From NCBI GenBank assembly GCA_009760855.2, contig WPIO01000064.1:762001-826000 (forward strand): a stretch of 64,000 nucleotides of DNA. Reading direction: 5' to 3'. Numbering within the stretch: the stretch's first letter is position 1; every line of letters starts with the position of its first letter. The position numbers and the translations under genes were made by a program. Source of the DNA: Cristatella mucedo (taxonomy: Eukaryota; Bryozoa; Phylactolaemata; Cristatellidae). The notes under the pieces are model-generated. The model was not told the DNA's origin. It did not search any database and saw nothing but the letters and a program-made list of their open reading frames with translations. Shown here piece by piece: positions 43,701 to 55,800 of this stretch.

Positions 43701-44160
43701 TAGTTCAACTTCGGCTCTGCGTCGATTGCTAACAACTGCGCCCGCTGCTTTCGAAAAACGGGCTTTGGCGGCTTCTGCGACCATACGGAGCTGGGCCGAA
43801 AGCTCTGCGCTTCGAAGTGGCGCTAGCGTCGGGATTCGTCAGCCGACGAGCGGCAAATGTCGGCGACGCTCTGAGCCTGGGTATGACGGCGACGCTCTGA
43901 GTCTGGGAATGACGGCTAGAGACTTGACGATGCCGAACCGACGCACACGCCTACGCCGACATTCACCGCGAGCCGACGCAGCCGTGATGACCTTGGCCCA
44001 TAGATTAACGTACATCATTGGCGTGCAGTGCTGGCCCGAACAATCCACGTCCCGCGTTGGTTCAAAAGGAAATCTAAGATGCCTAACCGTTTGTTATCAA
44101 ATGGCCGGTTTCAAGCCATTATAATTTAGGAATCGCAAATAACGGATATGTCGGCATTCA
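43701..44160. other. Intermediate-GC unassigned sequence
   Basis: A 132-codon plus frame (43,726-44,124) has no recognised domain. It includes a short duplication (gacgctctgagcctgggtat / gacgctctgagtctgggaat at about 43,865-43,910). Confidence 0.35.
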
Positions 44161-44220
44161 TTCCTTGCTCCTCTTTCCCCTCCCTTATTCTTTCCCTCTG
44201 TCTCTCTTTCCCTCCCTCTC

Positions 44221-44228
44221 TTTCTCTT

Positions 44229-44288
<60 letters not shown>
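44221..44288. repeat. (CT)n microsatellite
   Basis: About 30 CT units. Confidence 0.95.
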
Positions 44289-44290
<2 letters not shown>

Positions 44291-44624
44291 CCTTTCTATA
44301 TCTCTGTATTATATAAATATATATATTGTCAGTACCCTTGGCTGTTACGGTTAAGCACGCGTCTCACTTTAGCAAGCTGCAAAACGGGCAGCAGCGGCTC
44401 AAAAAAAACAAGCCTTGGCGTTAGATGTCGCTCACAAGTCGCCATTACAAATGCATCACACGAGTAGATACTCATGCCGCACGCGTTCACGGATCGCTTT
44501 GGTTTTGGTTGGACCTTTTCCGTCACTTAAAGGTAGGTCATGCTCACTGATCGTCGTCACTGCTGCAAGCGCTCCTACTCGGCTCCTTGAACCTTGAACT
44601 CGGTTTGTTCTGCAGAAATTAGTA

Positions 44625-45196
44625 CCTGCACGTGCCAAGAGTCAAGCAACGCATCGACTTCTAGGTTCTGTCACTCACTTTTAGGTCCCTTCATTCTTTG
44701 GCTCCAGCTCACCGATCAGATCTGCTTTCCCACCAGGCTGAGCATCGCACCACCCGCTTTTTGGAATCTAAATGTTTACCTATACCTCGTAGAAACCTCA
44801 AATTCTTTTGAGACCATGTCTTTAGTTCATATGCTCCCAAAGCCTGGAAATCACTACCGACTCGTATCGCGCCCTCTCCTAACTTGATCCTTGATTTAAA
44901 AAGAAAAAAAAGCTATAACCTATTTATGACAGCATTTAGTGGGTCCCTATGACTCGACCTTTATGCTCCTATGCGTGCTCACACTGTGCATGATGCCACT
45001 AACCATAAGTGCATGCTGACCCTTTGCACGTCACCTCTAACCATGTTGTTCTAGTTGTTTATTGAGCATGCTACCAATAACCATTCAATCGTGTTTCCCT
45101 TTGCAGCAAATGTAAAGCGCCTAGAGAGAGAGATTGAGTTTGCTGTTGGAGCTTTATCAAGTGTGCTATTATTATTAATGTTATTATTATTATTAG
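44625..45196 (+). mobile_element. LINE A 3' end, 5'-truncated
   Basis: Starts at the LPVKQRIDF block (agtcaagcaacgcatcgact), keeps HHPLF, RNLKFF and SYAPKAWKSLPT scraps, then the 3' UTR and an (ATT)n-like tail at 45,165-45,196. Confidence 0.88.
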
Positions 45197-46086
45197 CGTC
45201 CCCCAAAGCAACGTATATTCACATTCTGCAATGAAAGTGCGTAGAGAGCTACTCATCGCCCATTGCGTCACGTGTTTTCAGCACAGAAATCCATTATCAC
45301 GGACGTGTCTGTACAGGCGTGCTGTTGCTTCTGTATGAGTTTTTATGTGTGCATGCATGTGGGCACGTGTTCGGCCTAATCCTTCACCCCGTGTTCCCTT
45401 TCCGTCAGTGTCAGAGTGGCACTTACATGCATCAAAGCGTTTGCAGGCCTGCAAAGCACTGCATAAGCATTTGAGGCTTGAACCAGCGCCAGGCTCGATC
45501 TAAGAGCTACCTGCGTCTGACATTGACGTTTTACTTTGTGTCCTGGTGTACTGTCCATACAGGTTTTTCCTGTTTGAGCCTCAGTTTCGTGAGATGTATG
45601 CAGTCTCTTGTATGTACATCGCAATCTCGATTCGTCCACTAACGTCAGTTCTTCATTCTGATCACGAGATAGGGGCCTAATGACTGAGCTTCTTACCGAC
45701 GGATCAGGCGGATCATTTGATGTGCATCTCGCCATCGAGGATGTCGCCGGCAGGCGCGAAATTCGGCAGCAACTGTGTTTTATTTGATTCGCCGTTAGAG
45801 TCGATTTGTCTACTTTTCGCTTCGGGTAAAACTTGAACTCAAGCAAAAGCGATGCATTTTCCCTATGATACATTGCCGAGCACTAGACTTTGTGTCCACG
45901 TGGCACTGGCGTCCAGCACAATACCGTTCAATTTGCAAATGAAGCTACTGAGAGGAGGGGTGGCTCGGAGCCCTCGGTCCGTCATGAACTGGCCAAGCTA
46001 CGCGGGAAGCCCAATGCACTTTAACCGTACACATGTCGCGTCTGGCACGAGCGCATTAGAAAAGATTTAGTTGACTGGTCTTTCTC
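45197..46086. other. Unassigned sequence with a 165-codon minus frame
   Basis: A minus-strand frame from an ATG at 45,873 to a stop at 45,376 is open for 165 codons. It is rich in Ser, Thr, Arg and Leu, with no domain, signal peptide or splice support. By chance alone such a frame is possible in 64 kb, so I leave it unassigned. Confidence 0.25.
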
Positions 46087-46210
46087 TATCTTAGTAATAA
46101 TAATAAGTCTAATAATAATAACAACAGCACACGTTATAAAGCACCTCAGTGAACTCAATCTCTTTCTAGGCGGTTTACAAATGCTGCAAAGGTGACGCGT
46201 GATTGAATGA
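46087..46210 (-). mobile_element. LINE A 3'-tail fragment, minus strand
   Basis: (TAATAA)n followed by the complement of the tail (aaagcacctcagtgaactca, atctctttctaggcggttta) and of aatcacgcgtcacctttgcag. It stops at 46,210 next to the direct repeat that borders the inverted-repeat region. Confidence 0.8.
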
Positions 46211-46793
46211 TTAGGTGTACCGTCCGACAAAGCTGGCTTCTCTCTCGGCCAGCTGTGGGTTTGGCACTCACCCTCGGCCAGCAAACGGACAGGAAGTCGC
46301 AGCCAAGCTGCTAGGAGCTGAGGATGCAACGGCAACGTCATCTTCGCCGCTGCCGGTCAGGCTGCTGGTTCGCCGAATTACCGCAATCCACCGAAATCCA
46401 CTCTAATTAGGCTAACATTGACCAGGCGTAAGCGTTGCCGAGCTCACATTTTTCGCTGGTATTGTAATGCACGTTTAATTTTATCTATGCACCAAATTAC
46501 ATGCCGCTGAGCGCACGCGGACTTATGCAAATGAGCTTCGACGCTGGACGCCTGTATACCGCTATCCACCGCAATCCACCTCAATACACCGAAATCCATT
46601 CTAGTTCCCGTCAAATACACCACAAATCAGCTGCGTAAAGCTCCAAAAATTGGAATATCAAACTACGCTACACGTATAATGTACCCAGAAAATTTTGTGT
46701 GATTCCGCTCACACGTTCTCACGAAGTCCGCTGAAATGACATTTATAGTGGCCCAGGCCAATACTGCAATCCATCGCAATATATAATTAAAAA

Positions 46794-46926
46794 GTTAATT
46801 TGTATAGCACCCTAAGAGAACCTAATCTCTATTCAAGCGCTTCACATATGCCTCAGGGCTCAAGCCCACGACCTCAGCCAGAACTTGGTCGGGGCGAGCA
46901 TCTCAAACACTACCTAACCAGCTCGG
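46794..46926 (-). mobile_element. SINE A inserted in the left arm of the inverted repeat
   Basis: Minus-strand B box (complement of ggctcaagcccacgacctca), A-box region (complement of gcgagcatctcaaacactac) and tail (complement of ttgtatagcaccctaagaga). The matching place in the right arm has no SINE. The flanks caatccatcgc and caatccaccac may be a duplication or simply the local repeat. Confidence 0.85.
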
Positions 46927-47845
46927 CAATCCACCACAATCCACTGCTTTCTACCGCTCAACAATATAAATCCTGTTCGAAAAGCTCCTTTTTTAATTGC
47001 ATATAACTGCAAACTCTGCGAAGATTGCCGTTAAAAAAAAAATTCACTTGCATTGGCACGGCCGTTCTCGTGCAATGCGCTGCAATTGACTGCAGTTGCC
47101 CAGGCCAATACCCCAATCCACTTCAATCCACCGAAAAAATCGCATTGAAAATCGAAATACATTGCGCCGAGCTCCAGTTTGTATTGCATATAAAAGTTCA
47201 CCGTGCTGTGTGCACGGCCACGTAAAATGAAAACATTGTGCATCCTTGCACTTTGGCAATGGGCGGCAATCGTCTGAAATGACCAGGAAAACTACTGCAA
47301 TCCACTGTATTTCACTACAAATCATCCTCAAATCTCCATCGTGAAACTCTTATTGACATTGCATAGAGGACTAGACTCAGTTCAAAGTGCAACCACAAAA
47401 TTCCGCTCCATTGTACACACACGTTCTCAAGCAATGAATTGCAATCGACGGCAACGGCTCGGTCCCTCGCTGCAATCCATCGAAATCCACTACAATCCAC
47501 TGCACAGCGACCAGAAAGCGTACACTACAAGCTCTAATTATGATTGCACGCTGCTTTACTCTTCGGTTATTGTGGAATCGCATAACTTCCCTGTAATTGC
47601 CTCGACCATTCTACAGCAATGCACTGCAATCGACTGCAACTGCACGGGCCAATACGTCAATCCACCTCAACCGGCGGCAAAACGAACAGAATAACCCACA
47701 CCAATAGCCCGGGCCCATACTCTAATTCACGGCAAATTGACAAGAAATTGGCAGCTCGAAGCCTCAATTGTCATTACATATAAAATTCCACTGTCTCCAA
47801 AGTAGTCTCAAAAGTCAGGCCATTGGTGTTGGTTGCAATTCATTG

Positions 47846-47867
47846 CTCGCGATTGTACGATCGCGAG
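47846..47867. repeat. Short palindrome near the symmetry axis (ctcgcgat..atcgcgag)
   Basis: Perfect 8-bp arms with a 6-nt loop lie between the left-type and right-type units, close to where the orientation switches. Confidence 0.7.
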
Positions 47868-49977
47868 TAGTTGAAAGGATGTGATTTCACGTTAAACACA
47901 GTTCGCTGTGGCAGGTACGACATAATTGATCTTGGCCCAGTCACTTTCCAATGATTGGCGATGAAACATGATGGATTTCCATATTTGCCTGGGCCATTGC
48001 CGTCGATTGCTCTGCACTGCCCAGGATTGAATGTTCAGAGCTAGTTGAGAGGGTTGAAAGTTTGTGCGCCCGAAGTGAGATGTTACTTGTTATGAGCATT
48101 GGAGCTTGTTGTGCCGATTTCTCGTCGATTTGCCACAGATTGCAGTATTGGTACCTGCCATTGATGTCGATTGCTGTGCATTGTTAAAAATTAACGTGCA
48201 AAATAGCTTGAAAGACCTACGATTTCACTTTTAGCACAAAGAAAAGTGAAATGCGATGACAATTGGCACTTAGTGCAGCCAATTTGTAGTTGACTCGCCA
48301 GGGATTGTAGTGGATTACTGCTTCGAGCCGAGCCGTTGCCGTAAATTGCCATGCATTGCCCGAGATTTTACTAGCGCAATTGCTTACATTAGTTTGGTTG
48401 ACGTTAACCAGTGAGCTTAGTAACATGCAATCAAAATTGGAGCATTGCAAAACCGATTTTAGGGCATTTTTTATCAGATTGCTGTAGATAGCCGTATTGA
48501 CCCGGGCCATCGCAGTCAATTGCAGTGCATTGCTGCCGAATGGTCAAGGCAATTGTAGTGAAAATGTATGATTACACAATAACCAAAAATTAGAGCAACA
48601 TGCAATTGCTATTAGAGCGTAAAGTGTACGTATTCTGGTCGTTTTGCGGCGGATTGTGGTGGATTGACTACTGGCCCGTGCAGTTGCAGTCAGTTGCAGT
48701 GCGTTGCTGCCGAATGGTCAAGGCAATTGTAGTTAAATGGTGCAATTCCACAATAATAAAAAGTAGAGCAACATGCAATCATTATTAGAGCTTAAAGTAT
48801 ACTTATTCTGGTTGTTTTTCGGCCGGTTGAGGTGGATTGACGTATTGGCCCGTGCAGTTGCAGTCGATTGCAGTGCATTGCTGTAGAATGGTCGAGGCAA
48901 TTACAGGGAAGTTATGCGATTCCACAATAACCGAAGAGTAAAGCAGCGTGCAATCATAATTAGAGCTTGTAGTGTACGCGTTCTGGTCGCTGTGCAGTGG
49001 ATTGTAGTGGATTTCGGTGGATTGCAGCGAGGGACCGAACCGTTGCCGTCGATTGCAATTCATTGCTTGAGAACGTGTGTGTACAATGGAGCGGAATTTT
49101 GTGGGTGCACTTTGAACTGAGTCTAGTCCTATATGCAATGTCGATAAGAGCTTAACGATGGAGATTTGAGGATGATTTGCAGTGAAATACAGTGGATTGC
49201 AGTAGTTTTCCTGGTCTTTTCAGACGATTGCCGCCCATTGCCACAGTGCGAAGATGCAGTTTTTTATTTTACGTGATTGTGCACACAGCACGGTGCAATT
49301 GAATATGCAATAAAAACTGGAGCTCGGCACAATCCGTTTCGATTTTCTCTGCGATGGATTCGGTGGATTGAGGTAATGAACCCGGCTACAGCAGTCGATT
49401 GCAGCGCATTGCACGAGAACGGCCGTGTCAATGCAAGGGAAATTTTTCAAGTGCAATTTTCACAGAGTTTGCTGAGATGTGCAATCAAAAAAGAAGCTTT
49501 CGAACAGGATTTATTTCGTTTCGTGGTGGAATGCAGTGGATTGGGGTGGGTTGTGGTATTGGCCTGGAACTCGACAATGTTATATCAGTGGACTTCGTGA
49601 GAACATATGTGCGGAATCTCGAGAAATTTTCTGAGTACATTGTATGCGTAGCGTATTTTTACATTCCAATCTTTTAGAGCTGTACGCAGCTGATTTGTGG
49701 TGATTTTACGGGAACTAGAATAGATTTTGGTGGATTGTAGTGGATTTCGGTCCAGGCGTCCGACGTCGAAGCTCATTTGCATAAGTGGGCGTGTGCGGAG
49801 CGACATGAAATTACAATATCACCGACAAATTTGAACTCGGCTATGCTTATGTCTAATAGACGTTAGCCTAGTTTGATTGGATTTCGGTGGATAGTAGTAA
49901 TTCGTCGAACCCCTGTGCTCGTAGCCGAAAGTGAGCTCAATCTATAATTAGACGACACCGTATTAGTTGTACCGTCC

Positions 49978-51607
49978 AGGGCGAACGATAGTCTCTCCTC
50001 ACTTCCATCCTCTACTCCGAAGCTGCTAACACGACGCGAATCAAGTAGCTACCTATATAGTAGTCACCCATCCGTCAATACAGCCTTGGCCGACATTTCG
50101 CTTCGTCATCTCTTCCCGACAGTAACTCATGACTGGCTCATCGCCTAGAGGTCAATTCCGGCCTAGACCCAAGTCTAGAACACAAGTAACTACACGACAA
50201 GCTTATAGGCCCCTACAATAGATTATAACATTACCGCTTCCTAGTCGTTTCAATTAGGGGGACAAGAATAATATACTTCGGTATTCATAATCTGGCTGAT
50301 CTGGCACGCTGGCGCATTGCAGTTTCAAGTCCTCCTTTTACGATCTTGTGGCCTTAAATTAAAGAGGCTTTTCTAACAGGCTTTCGGCTAGTTCCCGTTG
50401 AGCCAAGCCTTTTTCTCACATATGGGAACAACGGGCATTGAATCTGGCTATTACACCACTTTAATTAGAGACAATCGGTAGTTAAAACTTATTTATTAAT
50501 GAAGAACGTTCAGGAAAGCCTCCGAGCTCAGAGCTTGCCGGGTTGAAACCAACTTGCTCGGTTGCGAAATGAACCGGGCGGATGCTCAGCTCGACTGCAA
50601 AGTGGACCGGACACATGCTCAGCTCGACTTGCTCGGCTGCGAAGTGGACAGGGCATATGGTCAGCTCGACTTGGCGTCTGCTTCGATGAATGGATGTGCA
50701 TGAGTTTATGCCAGTGTCCGTATGGTGCATGCTTATGCATGCGAGTGAGTACTGTAAAGTTTGTGAACCATCTGGGTGGGGGCCGGCCTCTGTCTGTCAG
50801 CCTCGGCTTGGAGACAGCTTCAGTCGAGTGGAGGCCCTAACGACCTAACGGAGGCCGGCTGAAAGACATATCTATCTGCCTGGTTCCCAAAGGTTCATTG
50901 TGTAGGAAAGCAATAGAATTTCAAATTAAAGCGTCGCAAGAAAAAAGCACCACAAAAACTCTCCCACCAAGGGTTATGCTTAATTAGCATGCATGACGTT
51001 TGAAGTCGTACCACCAAGCATGGATGTCGTAAGATGTCAAATGTTTTTGTATAAGTTATTTTAAAATGCCCACTATATTGAGAAGTCCAAAATCCCACCC
51101 CTGCTCTAAGGTTTCACGGGCAATATAACAAGCATGTGGGGTGCAGAGAATAACAACCACGAGGTTTAATAATTTGCTATGCTGTGTTCAACTTCAAATG
51201 CAGGCATCCCGATCTGCCAAGGCAATTCCGTTATATGGTTAAGTTACGCAACTTCCCGTAGGTTGTACAGCTAAACAGTACATATTCTTTGGGTCAAATT
51301 AGACTGATAAATAACTAGTTAAAATATAAGCCATGCTTAATTATCCACTCAAGGTCACCTTGAGACCGTCGTTTTACTATCTTCACTGCTAAAATAAAAC
51401 TGTCGAGGGAACCTTGCTCGAAGTGCATATCACCATCCAAATCATTGTCAGCAACTTATTCGCCTTTAAAATAACAAACGATACTTCTGTTTCGCGATTC
51501 GAAGACTTTGCACTGGTCGATAACTTAATGCGTATATTTCATCTGACTCACATCGATACTGATTAACAACTCGAGGACGTGCTCATAGCAAATCAAGAAA
51601 GCTGTGC
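49978..51607. other. Intergenic or 3' UTR sequence of the minus-strand gene
   Basis: No exon recognised. 50,570-50,680 contains about three copies of a word like gctcagctcgac..tgcaaagtggac (period about 40 bp). The part adjoining 51,607 is probably 3' UTR of the gene on minus. A tttaat (ATTAAA on minus) at about 51,166 is one possible polyadenylation signal. Confidence 0.35.
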
Positions 51608-51691
51608 TTAAATGCCACCTAGTTGTTCAAGTTCCTTTTCAGCAGCGTCCCTCTCACGTTCTAGTTCAGCCTTCTCATTCAGCTTCCTCTT
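51608..51691 (-). CDS. Last coding exon of an intron-rich gene (coiled-coil C-terminus)
   Basis: On minus, the acceptor tcattgcag precedes 51,691 and the exon reads KRKLNEKAELERERDAAEKE, then LEQLGGI and TAA (stop 51,608-51,610). The exon is in phase 0 and continues the charged helix of the upstream exons at 54,222-54,263 and 56,650-56,694. The heptad-like Leu spacing suggests a coiled coil. The joined pattern D-P-V..L..KL..IAKKLRQI..LEKK..LD.DQK recalls the C-terminal helix of PYM and eIF2A proteins. I hold that resemblance at low confidence because upstream exons do not clearly fit either family. Confidence 0.65.
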   Translation of the reverse strand, partial: KRKLNEKAELERERDAAEKELEQLGGI

Positions 51692-52421
51692 CTGCAATGA
51701 AAAACGAGCAACACGATATCATGGATATAAAAGCAGTAACCAAGCACAGACAAGTCAGGATTCATGCAAGATTTTAGCAACATGATAACTTCTCTACTTA
51801 AAGCCCCTCAAATGGCATATGGGGACTACTGCAGACCGTTCCAATCCGTCGTACCTACGGCCAAGCCCAGCTGTTCTAAAAATAGTCGAATCGCAGACGC
51901 TCAACCAAAAAATACTGATGCAGACCACCAACTATCTCCTAAACTGCTTCCAGGTCAGCACTTTACCTAGTCATCCTGTCAGTGACCCAGCAGATCACTT
52001 CTCTTTGTCAGCAAGATGAGTAAGATTAGAGAGTCGGTCCCCAAGGTAACATCCTCACTGGACTCCTCTCCCTCATTCCCTTGCAGTAACGCTGTATCTA
52101 CATTCAAGCCAGCCAGTAGTAACCTCGTCTCAAAGTTCATCTTCATTTCTAAGAAGACGACTTGCCCTCTAGACCCTAAACCCAAATTCTCCTTCTGCAG
52201 TGCCTAGATTTGCTTCTGCCATGCCTAACTAGTATAATAAATATATCTTTAGCCTCAAGTCTAGTCCGTGTATCTCTAAAGAAAAGGCTGTTGCTAGCAC
52301 ATTAGCACATTCATCAAGAAGGCAGCGTCAGACAAGGAAAATCTAAACTTCAGCAGTCTTCCAACTGTCGTTCATATCTAAGACACTGGACACTGGAACA
52401 AGTAGTTGCAGACCAGCGAAA

Positions 52422-52422
<1 letters not shown>

Positions 52423-52472
<50 letters not shown>

Positions 52473-52485
52473 AGAGTTTCGTTTC

Positions 52486-52528
<43 letters not shown>
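52423..52528. repeat. (CT)n(TA)n microsatellite
   Basis: CT units 52,423-52,458, TA units to 52,472, a taagagtttcgtttcg interruption, then TA units 52,489-52,527. Confidence 0.95.
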
Positions 52529-52530
<2 letters not shown>

Positions 52531-52539
52531 CGTCAAACC

Positions 52540-53097
52540 TATCCAATACATTTACGAATCTTGAGAAGTTTGACCAGGTGTTTCCTTTGTTGAATGAGTT
52601 TGGATGGCCGTTGGTGGATCAAAGGATACAGAGTAAAGTTCTTAGGCTGACCCACAAGGCCCGCCATGGCTTGGCTCCTTCATACCAGCTGAACTGCTGC
52701 ACCAGTTTCAGCCTCCTCGTGCCCTTAGGTCCTATACGGGCATTAAATTAGCTGTTCCATTCCTCTACTTGAAGGCTGTTAGCAACAGAAGCTCTTGCTC
52801 TGCAGGTCGTAGACTGAGGAAGTCATTTCCACAATCCTTGTGCAACGACATCTATTATTCTGCTTCGACTATGGCACATCCTTTTCAGCCATTTTGAGCT
52901 GCTACTTCCACGCTACTTACTACCTCAACAGTTCTACTGAATCAGTTATGCTTCTTAGTACCTCTTTGTTGCGTGAGATGAAGCCTGTTGGCAACCGAAT
53001 GCCTGCCGAAAGCCTCTTAGGCTGTGAGTACGCTAGACAAAACTATCCTGTGTAACACCCACATAGCTTTTGTGGCTTTGTGGAGTAACAGATGGAG
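52540..53097 (+). mobile_element. LINE B 3' end inserted in LINE A
   Basis: Matches the LINE B C-terminus (RLTHKARHGLAPSYQLNCCT-like reading at about 52,645-52,705) and its special 3' end gtgtaacacccacatagctt then ggagatacatta. LINE A sequence lies on both sides. Confidence 0.85.
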
Positions 53098-53899
53098 ATA
53101 CATTACTTTCCAGTCTGGTTGTAGAACTAATCATCCTACCGAGTCAGCATTACTTTGGGGGTATACAACGACCTTCTCAGGGATGCATGCTTAGGTGAAG
53201 TCTGTCAGCTTGTTTTGCCTGATATTTCAGCAGCGTTTGATCACACAGTCTTTCTTGAGACTGCGTCTCATCTGGCTTGGGCATGATTGACATTGCAGGG
53301 CAATAGTTGACGTTCGTTTCTCTATGGAAAACTACAGAGCACTGATGAATACAGGCAACAGTCATCCGAGGAGCCCCTAAAGAATGAGATATCCTCGACG
53401 TCGGTGCTTGGTTCACTAAGTTTTACAATTTATATTCTCTCTTTTGCTCATGTTAATTGGCAAGCACTGTCTAAGCTTACATTATTATGCATATGATACA
53501 AAACTGCCCTTGTGCTTTGATTCCTCCCTGCCTTAAAGCACCGAAAACTCATGTAACTCCCTTGCTGCATATATTGCTACCATTTAAATTTTAAGCACAA
53601 AATACTTTCCGAAATTGAATGACGACACAACAAACTTACTAGTTACGTGCAAACCTGGTGTTATTCAGAAATGAGAAAATATTTGCCATAAATGGGTATC
53701 TGCCAACATATATTCTGAAGCGTCTGTGTGAAATCTCGGTACCCTGTTCCTAACACATATTTCACTACACGGCTACATCAGCCCCATAGCCAACCTTCAA
53801 CTTTCACCTAGGTAACCATACAATTATTATTAGCTAGGTTATTTAGCTGCGACTTAAACCTCAAATCCTATGGAGACAGAGGAAACCAGAGGCGATGCA

Positions 53900-54010
53900 A
53901 ATGGTGGTCAATGTACTAGATGGTCTACACACATGGTGGTCTATACAAATGGTGGTCTACACACATGGTGGTCTACATATATGATGGTCTACACACACAT
54001 GGTGGTCTAA
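53900..54010 (+). repeat. Tandem repeat of about 20 bp (acacatggtggtctac)
   Basis: Five to six units of catggtggtctacaca with variants follow the LINE A copy. Confidence 0.9.
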
Positions 54011-54221
54011 GCACAAGGGGCACAAAGTGCTGAGGCATCAGGTCGACTGTAGAGATCTGTTTGCCGTGGTCTATAAATGACCATACAAAAAACTATAGCA
54101 CAATGATCAGTGACAATGTTGCACGAATGTAGAAGCAAATGCATGTAAGCAGAACACGTGTGTAGTTCAACACAGCACATGATGACGACGAGTTCATAGG
54201 CAGCCATGACAAACGCATTAC

Positions 54222-54263
54222 CTGGTCATCATCCAGATGAGATTTCTTCTCTAGGTCACTGAT
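54222..54263 (-). CDS. Internal coding exon (14 codons) of the minus-strand gene
   Basis: On minus: acceptor gggctttgcag, exon ISDLEKKSHLDDDQ, donor ccag|gtaatgcg. It has 42 bases, phase 0 at both ends, so it joins in frame to the exons at 56,650-56,694 and 51,608-51,691. It is a charged helix segment. Confidence 0.65.
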
Positions 54264-54479
54264 CTGCAAAGCCCAAGCAAACGTTATGCACATATACGGC
54301 AATAATTAGATGCCCTCTGATAGGAAAAAAGGTGCATGCATCAGTTGCATACCACAGAGCATTTGCTGAAGACGACACAATGAGCTTGAATATTGCTAAA
54401 CCTGAGAAAACTCACTGGATTGCTCAGTCGACCTTCAGTAGGATCGAGTATCTACGGATCTAAGTCCGATCCTTGTCCA

Positions 54480-55180
54480 AGATAACAGACTGTCTAGGGG
54501 GCTTGATAAAAAATACTAGCTCCCTGGTTCTGTCTAGGATTACTGACTTCCGTTTTGGCTGGGATAACACAAACCCATTAAGCCTATGTAGTTCGCGATG
54601 AATATGGCTGCAAGGCCAGTAAACAAAACCCAGACGTTCAGCCAAGTGTCTCCTCTTGCTGAAGGAACTGCGATGACTTCCGGTTGACCATTGAATACAG
54701 AGCACAATTCTTACACTGACCCAACTTGCCACTGAGCCATGGCTTGGTTTCTTCATATCAAGCAGAACAGTTATTAAAGAGATGTTCACTAGTTTCAATC
54801 TCCTCGTGCCTTTAGGGGGTCTATGGAGATTAAATTAGCTGCTCCATTATGTTTCTTAAATGTACTTTTGCTCTTCAGGTACTAGACTGTCGACCTCAAT
54901 GTCATAATTCTTCCCCAACTGTGTCTTCTCTCCAGCTTCCGACTACGGCACATCTTTTCCAGCTGTCCTATGCTGCTGTTCTCATACTACTCACTTCCTT
55001 AACTGCCCTCTTGACTCAGCTATGCTTCTGACTTTCTATTTGTGTTGTGAGATAAAGTCTGTGGGCTACCCCATGTGTACCGAAAGCCGCTTAGGCCTTG
55101 AATGCACTGTAGAAAAATCTCTTAGTAACACCCACTTAGTCCTTATAGAATTACAGGCAGTGATACATTATATTGCATTG
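54480..55180 (+). mobile_element. LINE B 3' end
   Basis: 54,655-54,740 matches the LINE B stretch coding for VLTLTHKA.HGL (acactgacccaacttgccac). The 3' end gtaacacccacttagtcctt then gcagtgatacatta matches LINE B. Between lie diverged C-terminal sequences, including ttttgctcttcaggtactag. Confidence 0.8.
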
Positions 55181-55800
55181 GAAAATGTTGGTAGAAAACT
55201 GCTATAGCTCAGGCAGAATACAAATTAGTCCAACAGCCACGAGTTAGCATTTGAGGGCAGATGTGGTCACCCTAAGGTTACGCTTAGAGATTTCTTGACA
55301 GACAGGTGAAAGTGAAGTATGTCCTCAGCTTAAAATGTAAGCTACCATGGCGGTGTGGAATAAGGCACTGCTAAGCAACTTGCAATCGGCTGATCAAGTA
55401 ATGCTAGGTTTCTGTGCTCTAGAATGAAGTTTGTGGAATATGCCTTATCATAAAGATATCATTCCCAATATAATGCTTCAACAGATAATCTCACGAAAAC
55501 AAGCCGACTGGCAGTCACATAGTTTTTGAGGCCGGCATACTACTTGAGAGTAAGGGCTCCTGGAAACATAATCCTGCAGAAATTGGTCTAAAGTCTCCTC
55601 TATCCGTCACTGGCAATCGAAGAATAGATGGTGTACAAATTTTCAGTCAATAGTCCGTTACATGAATGCAGATTAGGGCTTGGGAAGACATACACACTAG
55701 CAGCCATAAGCTTTGCCACACCCACTCCAACTATGGCCGCCCTCTGCAGTAGGCAGTTTTAAAGTCCAAACGATTGAAACTGGTGCCAAATTAAACAAAA

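Larger units (their letters stand above)
46368..49913. repeat. Satellite II: 3.5 kb imperfect inverted repeat made of units of about 175 bp
   Basis: The left arm reads caatccaccgaaatccac-type words on plus; the right arm is its complement (ggatttcggtggatagtagt). Paired landmarks: 46,368 with 49,913; the word cttatgcaaatgagcttcga at about 46,531 with its complement near 49,770; tagttcccgt near 46,602 with acgggaacta near 49,708; and the 47,355-47,690 stretch with 48,805-49,130, nearly identical over about 330 bp. In the right half the word cgattgcagtgcattg recurs near 47,998, 48,164, 48,338, 48,513, 48,685, 48,858, 49,044, 49,224 and 49,390, so the unit is 165-185 bp. No conserved coding capacity. 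Confidence 0.88.
46211..49977. other. Candidate outer limits of the inverted-repeat unit: 15-bp direct repeats
   Basis: ttaggtgtaccgtcc at 46,211-46,225 and ttagttgtaccgtcc at 49,963-49,977 lie in the same orientation just outside the two arms (one mismatch in 15). They could be a long target duplication, or unrelated copies of a short repeat. Confidence 0.4.
51800..53885 (+). mobile_element. Old LINE A copy split by microsatellites and a LINE B insertion
   Basis: 51,800-52,422 matches the EN-RT linker and RT fingers of the 9.45 kb copy (ctaaacccaaattctccttc, tctaagacactggacactgg). LINE A resumes at 53,098 with ttccagtctggttgtagaac and runs through the FDTIDH, TLYADDTQ-like and SARNLG regions to about 53,885, much mutated. 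It lies on plus, opposite to the host gene, inside its last intron. Confidence 0.8.

Noticed and set aside
45376-45873. A 165-codon minus-strand gene
   Set aside because: Only length supports it; no domain, no conserved feature and no splice sites, in a region with no other gene signal.
47341-49138. Similar 111-117-codon ORFs at 47,341-47,694 (plus) and 48,803-49,138 (minus) as a gene pair
   Set aside because: They are the two arms of the inverted repeat; other units of the same repeat do not keep the frame open.
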